Assembly: GCA_052315415.1 (NCBI GenBank)
Contig: JBLSDH010000003.1
Coordinates: 1 to 64,000 of the forward strand
DNA length: 64,000 nt
Source of the DNA: Cuniculiplasma sp052315415
GTDB lineage: Archaea; Thermoplasmatota; Thermoplasmata; Thermoplasmatales; Thermoplasmataceae
Reading direction: 5' to 3'
Below, piece by piece: positions 50,506-59,711 of the stretch (position 1 is the first letter of the stretch; every line of letters starts with the position of its first letter). The notes below the pieces were generated by a model. It was not told the DNA's origin. It was given only the letters and a program-made list of their open reading frames with translations, and made no database searches. A program made the position numbers and the translations under genes.

Positions 50506-53100
50506 ATGGAAAGTCAGGAAAATGATAATGTTTTCAATATAAAAACCTTTGAACTCATTGGATTTAAGAGAAAAAAATGCACCAGTTGTGGTAAGTATTT
50601 CTGGACATCTGACAGTGAAAGGAGGACATGCGGGGATCCTCCATGTGATTCCTACACTTTCATAGGAAATCCTGCAGGAAAAAAACAGCTTCGCCTCGAT
50701 GAGGCAAGAAGACTTTTCATAGATTTCTTTTCGGTGGATCATGGATTTCTGAAACCATATCCGGTTATTCCCAGATGGAGGGAGGATGTATTTCTGGTAA
50801 ACGCATCAATTTATGTTTTTCAGCCACACGTTACTTCAGGATTGGTTCCACCACCTGCAAATCCCCTTGTAATGTCTCAACCCTCAATAAGACTCAATGA
50901 CATCGATTCAGTTGGTGTTACGGGAAGACACCTGACATCTTTTGAGATGTTATGCCATGATTCATTCAATTCAGATGAAAATGAGGTATACTGGATAGAC
51001 GGGACAGTAGAAAGATGCTACAGGCTTCTAACAGATGGAATGGGAATATATGGTAAGGAGATAACATTTAAGGAAAACCCATGGTTCGGAGGCGGAAATG
51101 CAGGCAATGCTCTGGAGGTTTTTGTGAGGGGGCTTGAGGTTGCCACCCTTGTGTTTATGGACCTAGTTGAAGACCCAGAGGGAGAAATTTTGCTTGATGG
51201 AACCAGATACACACACATGCGTAATAGAATTGTGGATACAGGATATGGCCTTGAAAGACTTTCCTGGGTCACACTTGGCTCCCCTACAGTGTATGATGCA
51301 ATATTCCCTGAAGTTGTAGATTGGATTCTTGAAAAAGCAAATCTCCATATTAAAAACAGGGAGTTCATGAAGGAAATTACTGAGCATTATTCAACTGATG
51401 GAGAGTATCCAGAAAGCATAGTTGCTGATCTGATAAAAGGAGGAAAAATAACAGGAAAGGAACAACTGAACTTCATAAGGGATGCATATATACTGGCAGA
51501 TCACACAAGGACAATATTCAGAATACTTAGGGAATATGTGATTCCTTCAAATGCCAAGCTTGGATATCTGGTTAGACTGCTTCTCAGAAGAACTTTCAGA
51601 GCAATGAAAAACCTGGGACTAAATGTACAGGATCTTCTGGAAGCCATAAAAATGCATGCAGAAAGCCTGAAAGAAATAAGCCCTGAATATGATGCTGAAT
51701 TCTTTGAAAAAACAATTAACAGGGAATTTGAAAGGTACAAAATTTCAGAGGAAAATGGAAGGTCAGAGGTTTTGAAGATTTTAAAGAAGAAACATGGACT
51801 TGATGAAAAAGATCTTGAAATTCTCTACGATTCATATGGTATAGTACCTGAAATATCTGTAAAGGTTGCCAGAGAGAACGGGATCACTGTGAGAATTCCT
51901 GAGAATTTTCATGAGAAGATTGTAAACAGACACTCAAAAAACGCAAAGGAAACTGAAGAGTCATTTTATGTTCCGGAATTCCGTGATCTTGAAACAAGAA
52001 CACTCTATTATGACGATCCAAGGCTTCTTGAATTCTCTGCAATAGTTCTTGCCTCAAAGGATAATTATGTTGTTTTAAATCAGACAGCATTTTATCCCAC
52101 TGGAGGTGGACAACCTAACGATTTTGGTTACCTTCAGGTCGGATTTAAAAAATATCAGGTAACAGAGGTTTTCAAGCAGGGGAATGCCATAATTCATAAG
52201 ATAGATGGTATTTTGGAACAGGGTACCAAAGTACAGGGACATGTTGATGGTCAGAGAAGAAAACAGCTTATGATACATCACACCTCAACTCATCTGCTTC
52301 TTGGCACTTTAAGGAAAATGTACGGTAAACAGGTATGGCAGGCCGGTGCACAGAAAAATGTTGATTACAGCAGGCTGGATGTTACCATTGACAGAAAGAT
52401 AGAAAGGGAGGATGTGATAAACATAGAGAATGAATGCCTTAAGACAATAATAGAAAACCACACTGTTACAGCAAAAAGATTGCCATGGAATGCAGCAGTG
52501 GAAAAATATGGATTTATTCTTTTTCAGGGCGGTGTCCCATTATCACCTTATTTGAGAGTTGTTGAAATTGAGGGTGTGGATGTGGAGGGCTGCGGTGGAA
52601 CCCACCTTTCTGCAACAGGACAGATAGGTTTTCTTAAGATAATATCTGTTGAGAACATACAAGAAGGCGTTGTGAGGTTTACGTTCTGTGCAGGTCCTGC
52701 AGCCCTTAAACATGTGGAAAAACAGGAGGATTTTCTGATTAAAATTAAGGAAATTGTTAAATCTCCGGAAAATACAGTTGAAAAACTTGAGAATATAGTT
52801 AAGGAATGGCTTGAATTTGGAGATAAGTTGAAAAGAATGTATCAGAAAAATGCGGAGGAAAAAATAGAAAATCTATTGAAAGAGGGGGATTCAGATAAAT
52901 TCATTGAACTGAATGAAGAGGATGAGGAAATTTTAAAGAATATCATATCCATTTGTCTCAGGAAAAAAGTGGATGCTGTTGTACATAAGGGAAATGAATT
53001 GACGGTGATCCTCGGGAATGGAAAGAGCAAAAAAAGAATTGAAACTCAATATGGAATAAAACTGGATGAAAAATCAAAGGTAACTGTGGTTTCAAAATAA
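50506..53100 (+). CDS. alaS: alanyl-tRNA synthetase (archaeal type)
   Basis: 864 residues. The class II core carries an archaeal N-terminal zinc-type extension (KKCTSCGKYFWTSD, CGDPPCDSYTFIG). VTGRHLTSFEMLCHDSFN, NPWFGGGNAGNALEV and DTGYGLERLSW follow. The editing domain has HHTSTHLLLGTLRKMYG (HxxxH near residue 590) and CGGTHLSATG (near 695). A C-terminal coiled coil and oligomerisation part complete the protein. It charges tRNA-Ala and hydrolyses Ser/Gly mischarging. Confidence 0.97.
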   Translation: MESQENDNVFNIKTFELIGFKRKKCTSCGKYFWTSDSERRTCGDPPCDSYTFIGNPAGKKQLRLDEARRLFIDFFSVDHGFLKPYPVIPRWREDVFLVNASIYVFQPHVTSGLVPPPANPLVMSQPSIRLNDIDSVGVTGRHLTSFEMLCHDSFNSDENEVYWIDGTVERCYRLLTDGMGIYGKEITFKENPWFGGGNAGNALEVFVRGLEVATLVFMDLVEDPEGEILLDGTRYTHMRNRIVDTGYGLERLSWVTLGSPTVYDAIFPEVVDWILEKANLHIKNREFMKEITEHYSTDGEYPESIVADLIKGGKITGKEQLNFIRDAYILADHTRTIFRILREYVIPSNAKLGYLVRLLLRRTFRAMKNLGLNVQDLLEAIKMHAESLKEISPEYDAEFFEKTINREFERYKISEENGRSEVLKILKKKHGLDEKDLEILYDSYGIVPEISVKVARENGITVRIPENFHEKIVNRHSKNAKETEESFYVPEFRDLETRTLYYDDPRLLEFSAIVLASKDNYVVLNQTAFYPTGGGQPNDFGYLQVGFKKYQVTEVFKQGNAIIHKIDGILEQGTKVQGHVDGQRRKQLMIHHTSTHLLLGTLRKMYGKQVWQAGAQKNVDYSRLDVTIDRKIEREDVINIENECLKTIIENHTVTAKRLPWNAAVEKYGFILFQGGVPLSPYLRVVEIEGVDVEGCGGTHLSATGQIGFLKIISVENIQEGVVRFTFCAGPAALKHVEKQEDFLIKIKEIVKSPENTVEKLENIVKEWLEFGDKLKRMYQKNAEEKIENLLKEGDSDKFIELNEEDEEILKNIISICLRKKVDAVVHKGNELTVILGNGKSKKRIETQYGIKLDEKSKVTVVSK

Positions 53101-53279
53101 TTTATAAAAAATATATTTTGTTTCATTTATTAACCACATTATAACAATATCTGTTTTTCCATTTTTTACAGTTATAATGATAATTTTATATAAATTAAAT
53201 TTTCATTTTATCTGTAACTGATAAAAGAACCAAGTTGAAAATCAAAAACAATTATTATACAATATGGAATCACCAATCA

Positions 53280-54569
53280 ATGAGTGAATTTGATGCAATA
53301 GTTGTTGGTGCAGGTCCTGCAGGTTCATCAGCTGCAATTAAGATGGCATCAAATAAATTAAATGTCTTACTTGTTGACAGGGCAGATCCTCCTGGAAGCA
53401 AAAATGTTTCCGGTGGAGTTTTATGGGGGAACAACCTATCATCTGTTATTCCGGATTATGAGAAAAATGCCCCTCTTGAAAGATATGTTGAGGCCAAGGG
53501 TGTGGCTTTTCTGACAAAGGATTCAAAGATTGGGATAGATTTCAGATCAAAAAAATATGGGAATGGTGTTTACTCAGGATATACAGTTTTAAGGACAAAA
53601 TTCGATGAGTGGCTTTCAAAAAAGGCCAAAGAGTCCGGAGCAATGGTTGTTTCAGGTGTAACCGTTGATAAGATAGCATTCAAGGATGGAAAAGCCATAG
53701 GTGTTGAGCAGAACGGTGAGATCATAACATCAGACTCTGTAATACTTGCAGAGGGTGTGAATTCAAGAGTTGCAATAAATTCAGGAATAAAGAAAAAACT
53801 TGATGATTCTCATGCTGCAATAGGAGTTAAAGAGGTTATTAAGTTATCTGAGAATTCAATTAATGAGCGCTTTAATCTCTCTGATTCAACAAAAGGTTTT
53901 GCATCAGAATATGTGCTGGGTTTTCTTGAAGGTGGAGTTCGAGCAGGAGGCTTCCTCTACACAAATAAGGACAGCATTTCCATAGGGGCTGTTATATCAA
54001 TGGGGACATTGAGGGAAAACAATTCAACATATTCATTTAATGTAATTGAGCAGTTTAAAGAGCATCCTTTCATTGCGCCTCTGCTGGATGGTGGGAAGGT
54101 TGTTGAATACAGTGCTCATCTTGTACCCGAGGGAGGAGTTTCCACTGAAAATATTTACGGTGATGGTTACATGATAGCAGGTGATGCAGCAGGTTTTTCA
54201 TTCAGTAACGGACTTGTTCTTCAGGGTATGAACTATGCAATTGAATCAGGAATAAAAGCTGGAGAGACAGTTTTGGAAACAAAGGGAGTTGAATCAAAAG
54301 ACAGATTCAGTCTATATGTAAGGAAGTTGAAGGAGACATTTGTACTGAAAGATATGGAGAGGTTTGCAGGTTCTGATAAAATCACGTGGAGCGAGGGAGT
54401 TCACAACATTCTTCCGGAGTTTCTGGAAAGTACAATGAGTGAAGTTTTTTCTGAGAACGGAATGCCGAAAAAACATCTTGGTGAAATCGTTCTTCATAAT
54501 CTTCTATCTGACAAGAAAAAGAGAAAGAATCTTATTATGACATTATACAGCATGGGGAGGAGGCTGTAA
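53280..54569 (+). CDS. fixC: FixC-type flavoprotein:quinone oxidoreductase
   Basis: 429 residues from ATG 53280. The TTG-initiated frame at 53235 adds an unrelated 15 residues, and a TATA-like TTATTATACAAT at about 53252-53263 fits a leaderless start at 53280. The FAD site is VVGAGPAGSSAA at the N-terminus, with GDAAGFSFSNGLVLQGMNYAIESG later. It is the quinone-reducing subunit of the FixABCX (EtfABCX) system, passing electrons from EtfAB through FixX to the quinone pool. It is first in a tight four-gene operon C-X-A-B. Confidence 0.93.
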   Translation: MSEFDAIVVGAGPAGSSAAIKMASNKLNVLLVDRADPPGSKNVSGGVLWGNNLSSVIPDYEKNAPLERYVEAKGVAFLTKDSKIGIDFRSKKYGNGVYSGYTVLRTKFDEWLSKKAKESGAMVVSGVTVDKIAFKDGKAIGVEQNGEIITSDSVILAEGVNSRVAINSGIKKKLDDSHAAIGVKEVIKLSENSINERFNLSDSTKGFASEYVLGFLEGGVRAGGFLYTNKDSISIGAVISMGTLRENNSTYSFNVIEQFKEHPFIAPLLDGGKVVEYSAHLVPEGGVSTENIYGDGYMIAGDAAGFSFSNGLVLQGMNYAIESGIKAGETVLETKGVESKDRFSLYVRKLKETFVLKDMERFAGSDKITWSEGVHNILPEFLESTMSEVFSENGMPKKHLGEIVLHNLLSDKKKRKNLIMTLYSMGRRL

Positions 54570-54571
54570 AA

Positions 54572-54847
54572 ATGATGAAAATAGAAGAAAGACTGGCACT
54601 ACTCAACTATAAAATAGATAAGGAATATGCACACATATCTGTAAATCCAGAAATATGTGAGACTTGCCCTGATCATTTCTGCACATTTGCGTGTCCTGCA
54701 AAGTGTTACACACTTATAGATGGAAAACTGAATTTTCAATATGAGGACTGTGTAGAATGTGGAACATGCGATTTTGCCTGTTCCCATGGTAGTGTGACCT
54801 GGACAAACACAAAGGGTGGTCATGGGGTAAAATACAAATTCGGGTGA
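54572..54847 (+). CDS. fixX: FixX ferredoxin-like protein
   Basis: 91 residues. Two cysteine clusters are seen: CETCPDHFCTFACPAKC, and CVECGTCDFACSHG with the CxxCxxCxxxC spacing of a [4Fe-4S] ferredoxin. The family partner of FixC, it starts two bases after the fixC stop. ATG-ATG tandem start codons leave a one-codon ambiguity. Confidence 0.93.
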   Translation: MMKIEERLALLNYKIDKEYAHISVNPEICETCPDHFCTFACPAKCYTLIDGKLNFQYEDCVECGTCDFACSHGSVTWTNTKGGHGVKYKFG

Positions 54848-54851
54848 TACA

Positions 54852-55640
54852 ATGGCTCTGGAGATAATTTGCCTTATAAAACAGGTTCCGGACAGCAATG
54901 AGGTGGAGATAGACCCTGTTACATTCACTCTGAAGAGGGCCACAGCAAGAAATGTAATAAATCCATCTGATGAAAATGCCCTGGAAGCAGCCCTGAGAAT
55001 CAAGGATAAAAATGATGCAAAGATAACTGTTATTTCAATGGGGCCACCATTCGCAGATGTTGCAATACTTGAGGCAATGGCCAGAGGAGGGGATCGTGGA
55101 ATACTAATTACGGACAGGGCCTTTGCAGGAGCGGATACATATCCCACTGGCCTTACACTTGCAGCAGCAATTAATAAAATAGGTAAATTCGATATCATTT
55201 TTGCCGGTGAGGAGAGTACAGACGCTTCAACTGGACACGTTGGTCCAGGAGTGGCTGAATTTCTTGGAATAGAACAGGCATCCTATACTTCAAATTCCTG
55301 GTTTGAAAATGGATATGTTTATGCAGACAGGGAACTTGAATATGGAACTGAAACGGTTAAAATGAAACCGCCATGCCTCATAACAGTTCTTACTAATTCC
55401 AATATACCAAGGAATGCCACACTCAGAAGAAAAATAGATGCTCAGAGGAAGGGTGTTGAAACATGGACACTTAAGGATCTTGACCTTAAACCAGAATGGG
55501 TTGGAAAAAGCGGTTCTCCAACAGTGGTACAGGGCATGAAAGGCATAATGGAAAAAAAGAGGGAGGGAAAGAGATACGGCATTGACGATTTGGGAAAACT
55601 TGTTGATGAGATGATCAGCAGTGGAGTACTGAAATTGTGA
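54852..55640 (+). CDS. fixA: electron transfer flavoprotein beta subunit (FixA)
   Basis: 262 residues. Family marks: CLIKQVPDSNEVEIDP, NPSDENALEAALRIKD, ISMGPPFADVAILEAMARGGDRGILITDRAFAGADTY and FAGEESTDASTGHVGPGVAEFLG. It forms the heterodimer with FixB. A GGTGAT ribosome binding site precedes it, five bases after fixX. In the Fix group this subunit can hold an extra FAD and take part in electron bifurcation; whether it does so here is inference from the operon type. Confidence 0.94.
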   Translation: MALEIICLIKQVPDSNEVEIDPVTFTLKRATARNVINPSDENALEAALRIKDKNDAKITVISMGPPFADVAILEAMARGGDRGILITDRAFAGADTYPTGLTLAAAINKIGKFDIIFAGEESTDASTGHVGPGVAEFLGIEQASYTSNSWFENGYVYADRELEYGTETVKMKPPCLITVLTNSNIPRNATLRRKIDAQRKGVETWTLKDLDLKPEWVGKSGSPTVVQGMKGIMEKKREGKRYGIDDLGKLVDEMISSGVLKL

Positions 55641-55646
55641 GGTGGA

Positions 55647-56759
55647 ATGATGTCAGGACTTTTAAATGCAAAGGTAGCAGAAAAACCAGATGAGTACAAA
55701 AATGTGATGATTTTTCTCGAGACAAGGGATGGGAAGATTGCAAAGCCCGCACTTGAAATGATTACTGCAGGTTCAAAACTTGCAAGAGATGTGAATGAAA
55801 AGCTGATTGGTGTAGTGATGTCTGATGATGTTTCATCTCTTTCCGATGAGGCAGGTTATTATGGTTGCGATATTGTTATAGGACTTCAGTCAAAGGCTTT
55901 AAAAGAGTTCAGAACGCTTCCATATGCTGCCATGTTCTCTGATGTAATAATGGAGATGAAACCAAATATAGTTCTTGTTGCAGCCACCAGAAATGGAAGG
56001 GATATGGCTAGCAGGGTTGCAGTTAGATGCAGAACCGGAGTTGCTGCTGACTGCACTGAATTTGAAATAGATAAAAAAACAAGGATCATGGTTGGAAGGA
56101 AACCAAGTTATGGAGACAGCGCATTTGCGGAAATACTTTGCAAAGATTACAGACCTCAAATGGCAACTGCAAGACCAGGAACATTTATACCCCCGGAGAG
56201 GGATGAAAAAAGGAAATTTCAGAAGGATATAAGAAACGTAAAGATTCCTGATGAATTTCTAGGCAAGGAAATTGTAGAGTTCAAGCCAAAAAAGGAAATG
56301 GATCTGTCGTCGGCAAAAGTTATAGTTAGTGGAGGGTTAGGACTTGGTAAACCCTCTGGATTTAAGCTGATAGATGAACTTGCAAAGGAATTGAATGGAC
56401 AGGTTGGAGCCACAAGGCCCGTGGTTGATCTTGGGTGGATATCCAGGGATCACCAGATAGGGCAGACGGGGCAGACAGTAAGGCCTGATATCTACATCGC
56501 AGCAGGTATTTCAGGTAGTCCTCAGCATACAATGGGAATGAAAAAAAGTGGAATAATAATATCAATAAACAGTGATCCTGATGCGGAGATTAACCAGATT
56601 TCTGATTATATTATAACAGCGGATCTTTACACTGCAATACCAAAACTTATTGAAGAAATAAGAAAAAGAAAGGGTGCCACGGTGGAAGAGGAAATTGTGA
56701 AAGAGGCGGGAACACAAAAAAAAGTAAGGTCGAAAAAGAAAAAGGAAAATGAAGAATGA
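55647..56759 (+). CDS. fixB: electron transfer flavoprotein alpha subunit (FixB)
   Basis: 370 residues. The C-terminal FAD domain is clear: VSGGLGLGKPSGFKLIDELA, GATRPVVDLGWISRDHQIGQTGQTVRPDIYIAAGISGSPQHTMGM and INSDPDAEINQISDYII. A Lys/Glu-rich tail of about 25 residues (KKVRSKKKKENEE) is unusual for EtfA. GAGGTGG lies just before the ATG. It is the last gene of the fixCXAB operon, followed by T-rich sequence (about 56804-56823) that probably ends transcription. Confidence 0.94.
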   Translation: MMSGLLNAKVAEKPDEYKNVMIFLETRDGKIAKPALEMITAGSKLARDVNEKLIGVVMSDDVSSLSDEAGYYGCDIVIGLQSKALKEFRTLPYAAMFSDVIMEMKPNIVLVAATRNGRDMASRVAVRCRTGVAADCTEFEIDKKTRIMVGRKPSYGDSAFAEILCKDYRPQMATARPGTFIPPERDEKRKFQKDIRNVKIPDEFLGKEIVEFKPKKEMDLSSAKVIVSGGLGLGKPSGFKLIDELAKELNGQVGATRPVVDLGWISRDHQIGQTGQTVRPDIYIAAGISGSPQHTMGMKKSGIIISINSDPDAEINQISDYIITADLYTAIPKLIEEIRKRKGATVEEEIVKEAGTQKKVRSKKKKENEE

Positions 56760-57005
56760 AAATTATGAATTGCAGTTATGAGTATAGAGGCGTAATTTCA
56801 CTCATATTTTTATTTTCTTTTTATAATGCATCTATCTTTTAAGTAAGAAAAGGAACTCCACATCGCTGCTTTTTTCATTGCTGTCCCTTTGTTATTTATA
56901 AGTTTTTTAATAGTTCTCTAAGCAAGTCCTGTGAATAGTTAAAAATGTGTCACATAAAATAATATAAATGGAAAAATTAAATAATTACGAGAAATAACAA
57001 CCAGA

Positions 57006-57644
57006 TTGAATCTTATATTAGCCCTGGAATATTTCAGCTACGTGGCCTCCGCCATGTTTGCAATTATTAATCCAATAGGTGCCATACCAACATTGGTATC
57101 CCTTACACAGGATTATTCAGACGTTGAAAGAAAAAGAACCATCAGAATGGCCATAATGATGGAGGCCGGCATGCTTTTTGGTTTTGTCTTTGTTGGGATA
57201 TATGTTTTTCAGATACTTGGCATAAACATAAATGATTTTAAGGTTGCAGGTGGCATATTACTGTTCAAGGTTGCATTCGATATGCTTCAGGGAAGGGCGT
57301 CAAATACCAAGCTGACAAAAGAGGAGAGCATGGAATCCACAGAAAGGGAAACAATTGGAATTGTTCCAATTGGTACTCCACTTCTGGCAGGTCCAGGTTC
57401 AATAACAACTGCAATTATTTTGAACACAAGGGCAATAGGAATTAGTGAGAAAATGGGTTTCTATTCAGGCATATTGCTTGTTCTCCTTCTATCATTCATT
57501 ATTCTTCACTATTCATTTGCACTTTCAAAAAAACTTGGAAGGACGGGGACAACCGTGATCTCAAGAATTATGGGACTTCTCCTTGCGTCCATTGGTGTTG
57601 AACTTATATCCACAGGCATAATTGCCATAGTTCAGAGTATTTAA
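57006..57644 (+). CDS. MarC/NAAT family membrane protein
   Basis: 212 residues with six hydrophobic segments. The N-terminal SAMFAIINPIGAIPTLVSLT and central GIVPIGTPLLAGPGSITTAI are diagnostic for MarC-family proteins. Function is poorly known; some archaeal relatives are reported small neutral amino-acid transporters. The start is TTG. The stop overlaps the convergent aroD by four bases. Confidence 0.88.
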   Translation: MNLILALEYFSYVASAMFAIINPIGAIPTLVSLTQDYSDVERKRTIRMAIMMEAGMLFGFVFVGIYVFQILGININDFKVAGGILLFKVAFDMLQGRASNTKLTKEESMESTERETIGIVPIGTPLLAGPGSITTAIILNTRAIGISEKMGFYSGILLVLLLSFIILHYSFALSKKLGRTGTTVISRIMGLLLASIGVELISTGIIAIVQSI

Positions 57645-58318
57645 CCAAATGTGGAAAGGAATATGGAGATCATCTCATCAAGGCTGAACTGACCTTCTGA
57701 AGTTGGATTGTGAAGATAACAGTATGTGAAATCAGAGCACAGAATGGCGGTTGCTATTCTCATCTTTCTTGATGATTCTCCTAAAGGAATGAGTGAAAAT
57801 GGTTTGCTGATATTCAGGGAAGTGGCCTCCCAGATTGCCTGTGCAAGGCTGTTTATATCGAAATATGATGCCACCTTCCCGGCACCTGAATTGTATGTTA
57901 TTATCTCTCTCATCCTTACCATTGCAAGTTCCGGAGATGCTTCATGTGTGGAAATTATTGTCCTTTGTGGATCATAATCCACTTTTATGTCCTTCAGATC
58001 ATCAATGTCTATATCAAAAATGAAATTGTTGTATCCATCCGCAATTTCATAATATTCCCTCACCTCCTTACCTCTCCCCCTGTAAGTGAATATGATAGGT
58101 ATCTTGGATGAGTTAAGATAATCCATATAATCGTTCATCTTTCTCTTTCCAGCCTGAGAAATAAGATCGAATCTTCCCTCCATAACTATGTTGTAAAGAC
58201 CATTAATTTCCCTTAACTTTTCCAAATCCTGATCATTTATTGTTTCTGGATTTGTGGAAACAGCAATTGTTGGTGCCTTTCCCCTGACAAGAATGGAGGA
58301 TGCTTTTAATTTAGCCAT
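57641..58318 (-). CDS. aroD: 3-dehydroquinate dehydratase, type I
   Basis: 225 residues. Dehydrates 3-dehydroquinate to 3-dehydroshikimate through a Schiff base. Visible marks: the catalytic His in ISTHEASP, the Schiff-base Lys in GAGKVASYFD, the VMEGRFDLI strand, and PLGESSRKMRI near the C-terminus corresponding to the family's MGxxGxxSR. It is the only shikimate gene in view. Confidence 0.88.
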   Translation of the reverse strand: MAKLKASSILVRGKAPTIAVSTNPETINDQDLEKLREINGLYNIVMEGRFDLISQAGKRKMNDYMDYLNSSKIPIIFTYRGRGKEVREYYEIADGYNNFIFDIDIDDLKDIKVDYDPQRTIISTHEASPELAMVRMREIITYNSGAGKVASYFDINSLAQAIWEATSLNISKPFSLIPLGESSRKMRIATAILCSDFTYCYLHNPTSEGQFSLDEMISIFLSTFG

Positions 58319-58485
58319 ATATGGATAGTAATTCTGATTATAAAAATCTCTAAATTTTTATCAGAAAAATAAACTGGTTACGAAAATATTTGTATTGTTT
58401 TCTGGGTTGTGTTTTTTATTTAATTATGTAAATTTTGTTCTACTATAATGAAAAGTATTATTTCACAGTAAGTTATTAATGGGCA

Positions 58486-58797
58486 TTGGCATCAGATTTG
58501 AAGAACATTGCTTCTATGATACAGAGGATGATAGGTATGGATATGTTGGAAATTAAAAAAGGTGGAAAATACAAGGTTATATCAAACAGCGGTACAGATC
58601 AACCCATGATAACAGAGGGTGAGTACATCGGTTATACTCTCATGGGAGAAGACGGTGCAGTGGTTTTCAAAATGGAAGATGGAATGATGAGGCTTATTCC
58701 CGTTGGAAATCTTATTGCAATAGAGTTTAAACCGGAAGAAATAGAAACAAAGGAGAAAAAAGAGGATAAAAAGGAAAATCTAACCTACATAAGCTGA
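58486..58797 (+). CDS. hypothetical small protein, 103 residues
   Basis: Start TTG. A helical N-terminus rich in Met (IASMIQRMIGMDMLEI), then beta strands (KYKVISNSG, YIGYTLMGEDGAVVFKMEDGMMRLIPVGNLIAIEF) like a small barrel, and a charged Lys/Glu tail. The strand pattern recalls Sm-like or SH3-type small barrels, but the match is not strong enough to name. An upstream ATG (58479) is out of frame. The 3' end overlaps the convergent thpR by 13 bases. Confidence 0.65.
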   Translation: MASDLKNIASMIQRMIGMDMLEIKKGGKYKVISNSGTDQPMITEGEYIGYTLMGEDGAVVFKMEDGMMRLIPVGNLIAIEFKPEEIETKEKKEDKKENLTYIS

Positions 58798-59294
58798 ATT
58801 CTGTAAATCTCATTGTGCAGAGCTCCAGAACTATTTAACACACTCTCGTAAAATACCAGACTGGTGAATTTTATCTCAGTTTCCTCCATTCTTTCCTTAA
58901 ATTTTTCCAAATTTTCTTCCCTTTTGAACCTTCCCAGGGTGATGTGTGGCCTGAAGTTTCTATTTTCCCTCAGATTTTCAGGAGTGTTTTCTCTGACCTG
59001 CCTGTAAATTTCAAAAAGATCTTTCCCTTCAGCCATAAAGCAGGCAACCCTTGCATATTTTGAGTTTGGAAGCCCTTCAGGCCCACATATTTTATAAGTA
59101 CCAGATTTCATATTAACATTGTTACATTTCTCATATATCTGTTTTAACACCCTATCCCCTATGTCTGAAAAAAATTCAATTGTTATGTGAAACCCAGCTC
59201 TGTCAGGCCTGAAGGAATTGTATGTTTGAATCATCATCTCCTGAAAATTTGTAAGAAAGATACCCTCAACAGGTATTCCTATGAAAGCCCTCAT
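58785..59294 (-). CDS. thpR: RNA 2',3'-cyclic phosphodiesterase (2'-5' RNA ligase family)
   Basis: 169 residues of the 2H phosphoesterase family. The two HxTx motifs are FHITIEFFSD (about residue 41) and PHITLGRFKRE (about 123). The start RAFIGIPVEG is typical. It opens 2',3'-cyclic phosphates on RNA; historically annotated LigT. It is divergent from gcvH across a short promoter region. Confidence 0.9.
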   Translation of the reverse strand: MRAFIGIPVEGIFLTNFQEMMIQTYNSFRPDRAGFHITIEFFSDIGDRVLKQIYEKCNNVNMKSGTYKICGPEGLPNSKYARVACFMAEGKDLFEIYRQVRENTPENLRENRNFRPHITLGRFKREENLEKFKERMEETEIKFTSLVFYESVLNSSGALHNEIYRIQLM

Positions 59295-59336
59295 TCCGGA
59301 TGCATCCTATTTATACTATATTATACTTACCTGATC

Positions 59337-59711
59337 ATGTCTCTGGTTCCTGATAATCTCAGATATACAAAAACACATGAATGGATAAAAGAAGAGGGGG
59401 AAAATGTGATCATTGGGATCACAGATTTTGCCCAGAAACAGATAACAGATATTGTTTTTGTAGACCTTCCAAAAGTGGGTAAAAAAGCCCAGTCTGGAAA
59501 ACCCCTTCTCACCATTGAATCTGTAAAATCTGCAGAAGATATCATATCTCCGGTTGATGGTGATGTTGTTGAGGTAAATAGGGTTCTTGAGCAGAAACCT
59601 GAAGCTATTAATGAAGATCCTTATGGTACTTGGATTGTAAAAATAAAGAAGTCTGGAGAGATAAAAGAGAGCATTGGCGCTGAAGAATACAGGAAATTCA
59701 CAGGGGAATGA
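59337..59711 (+). CDS. gcvH: glycine cleavage system H protein (lipoyl carrier)
   Basis: 124 residues from ATG 59337; the longer frame from 59187 runs antisense through thpR and is not credible. Motifs: DNLRYTKTHEWI, GITDFAQKQITDIVFVDLP and the lipoylation site ESVKSAEDI with its Lys. A TATA-like TTTATACTATATTATAC precedes the start. It carries aminomethyl groups in glycine cleavage or serves as a lipoate-transfer protein. No gcvP or gcvT is seen here. It overlaps rlmE by four bases (ATGA). Confidence 0.95.
   Translation: MSLVPDNLRYTKTHEWIKEEGENVIIGITDFAQKQITDIVFVDLPKVGKKAQSGKPLLTIESVKSAEDIISPVDGDVVEVNRVLEQKPEAINEDPYGTWIVKIKKSGEIKESIGAEEYRKFTGE

Noticed and set aside
59187..59336. N-terminal extension of the GcvH frame
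   Set aside because: It is antisense to thpR and has no H-protein homology; the TATA box and family alignment place the start at 59337.
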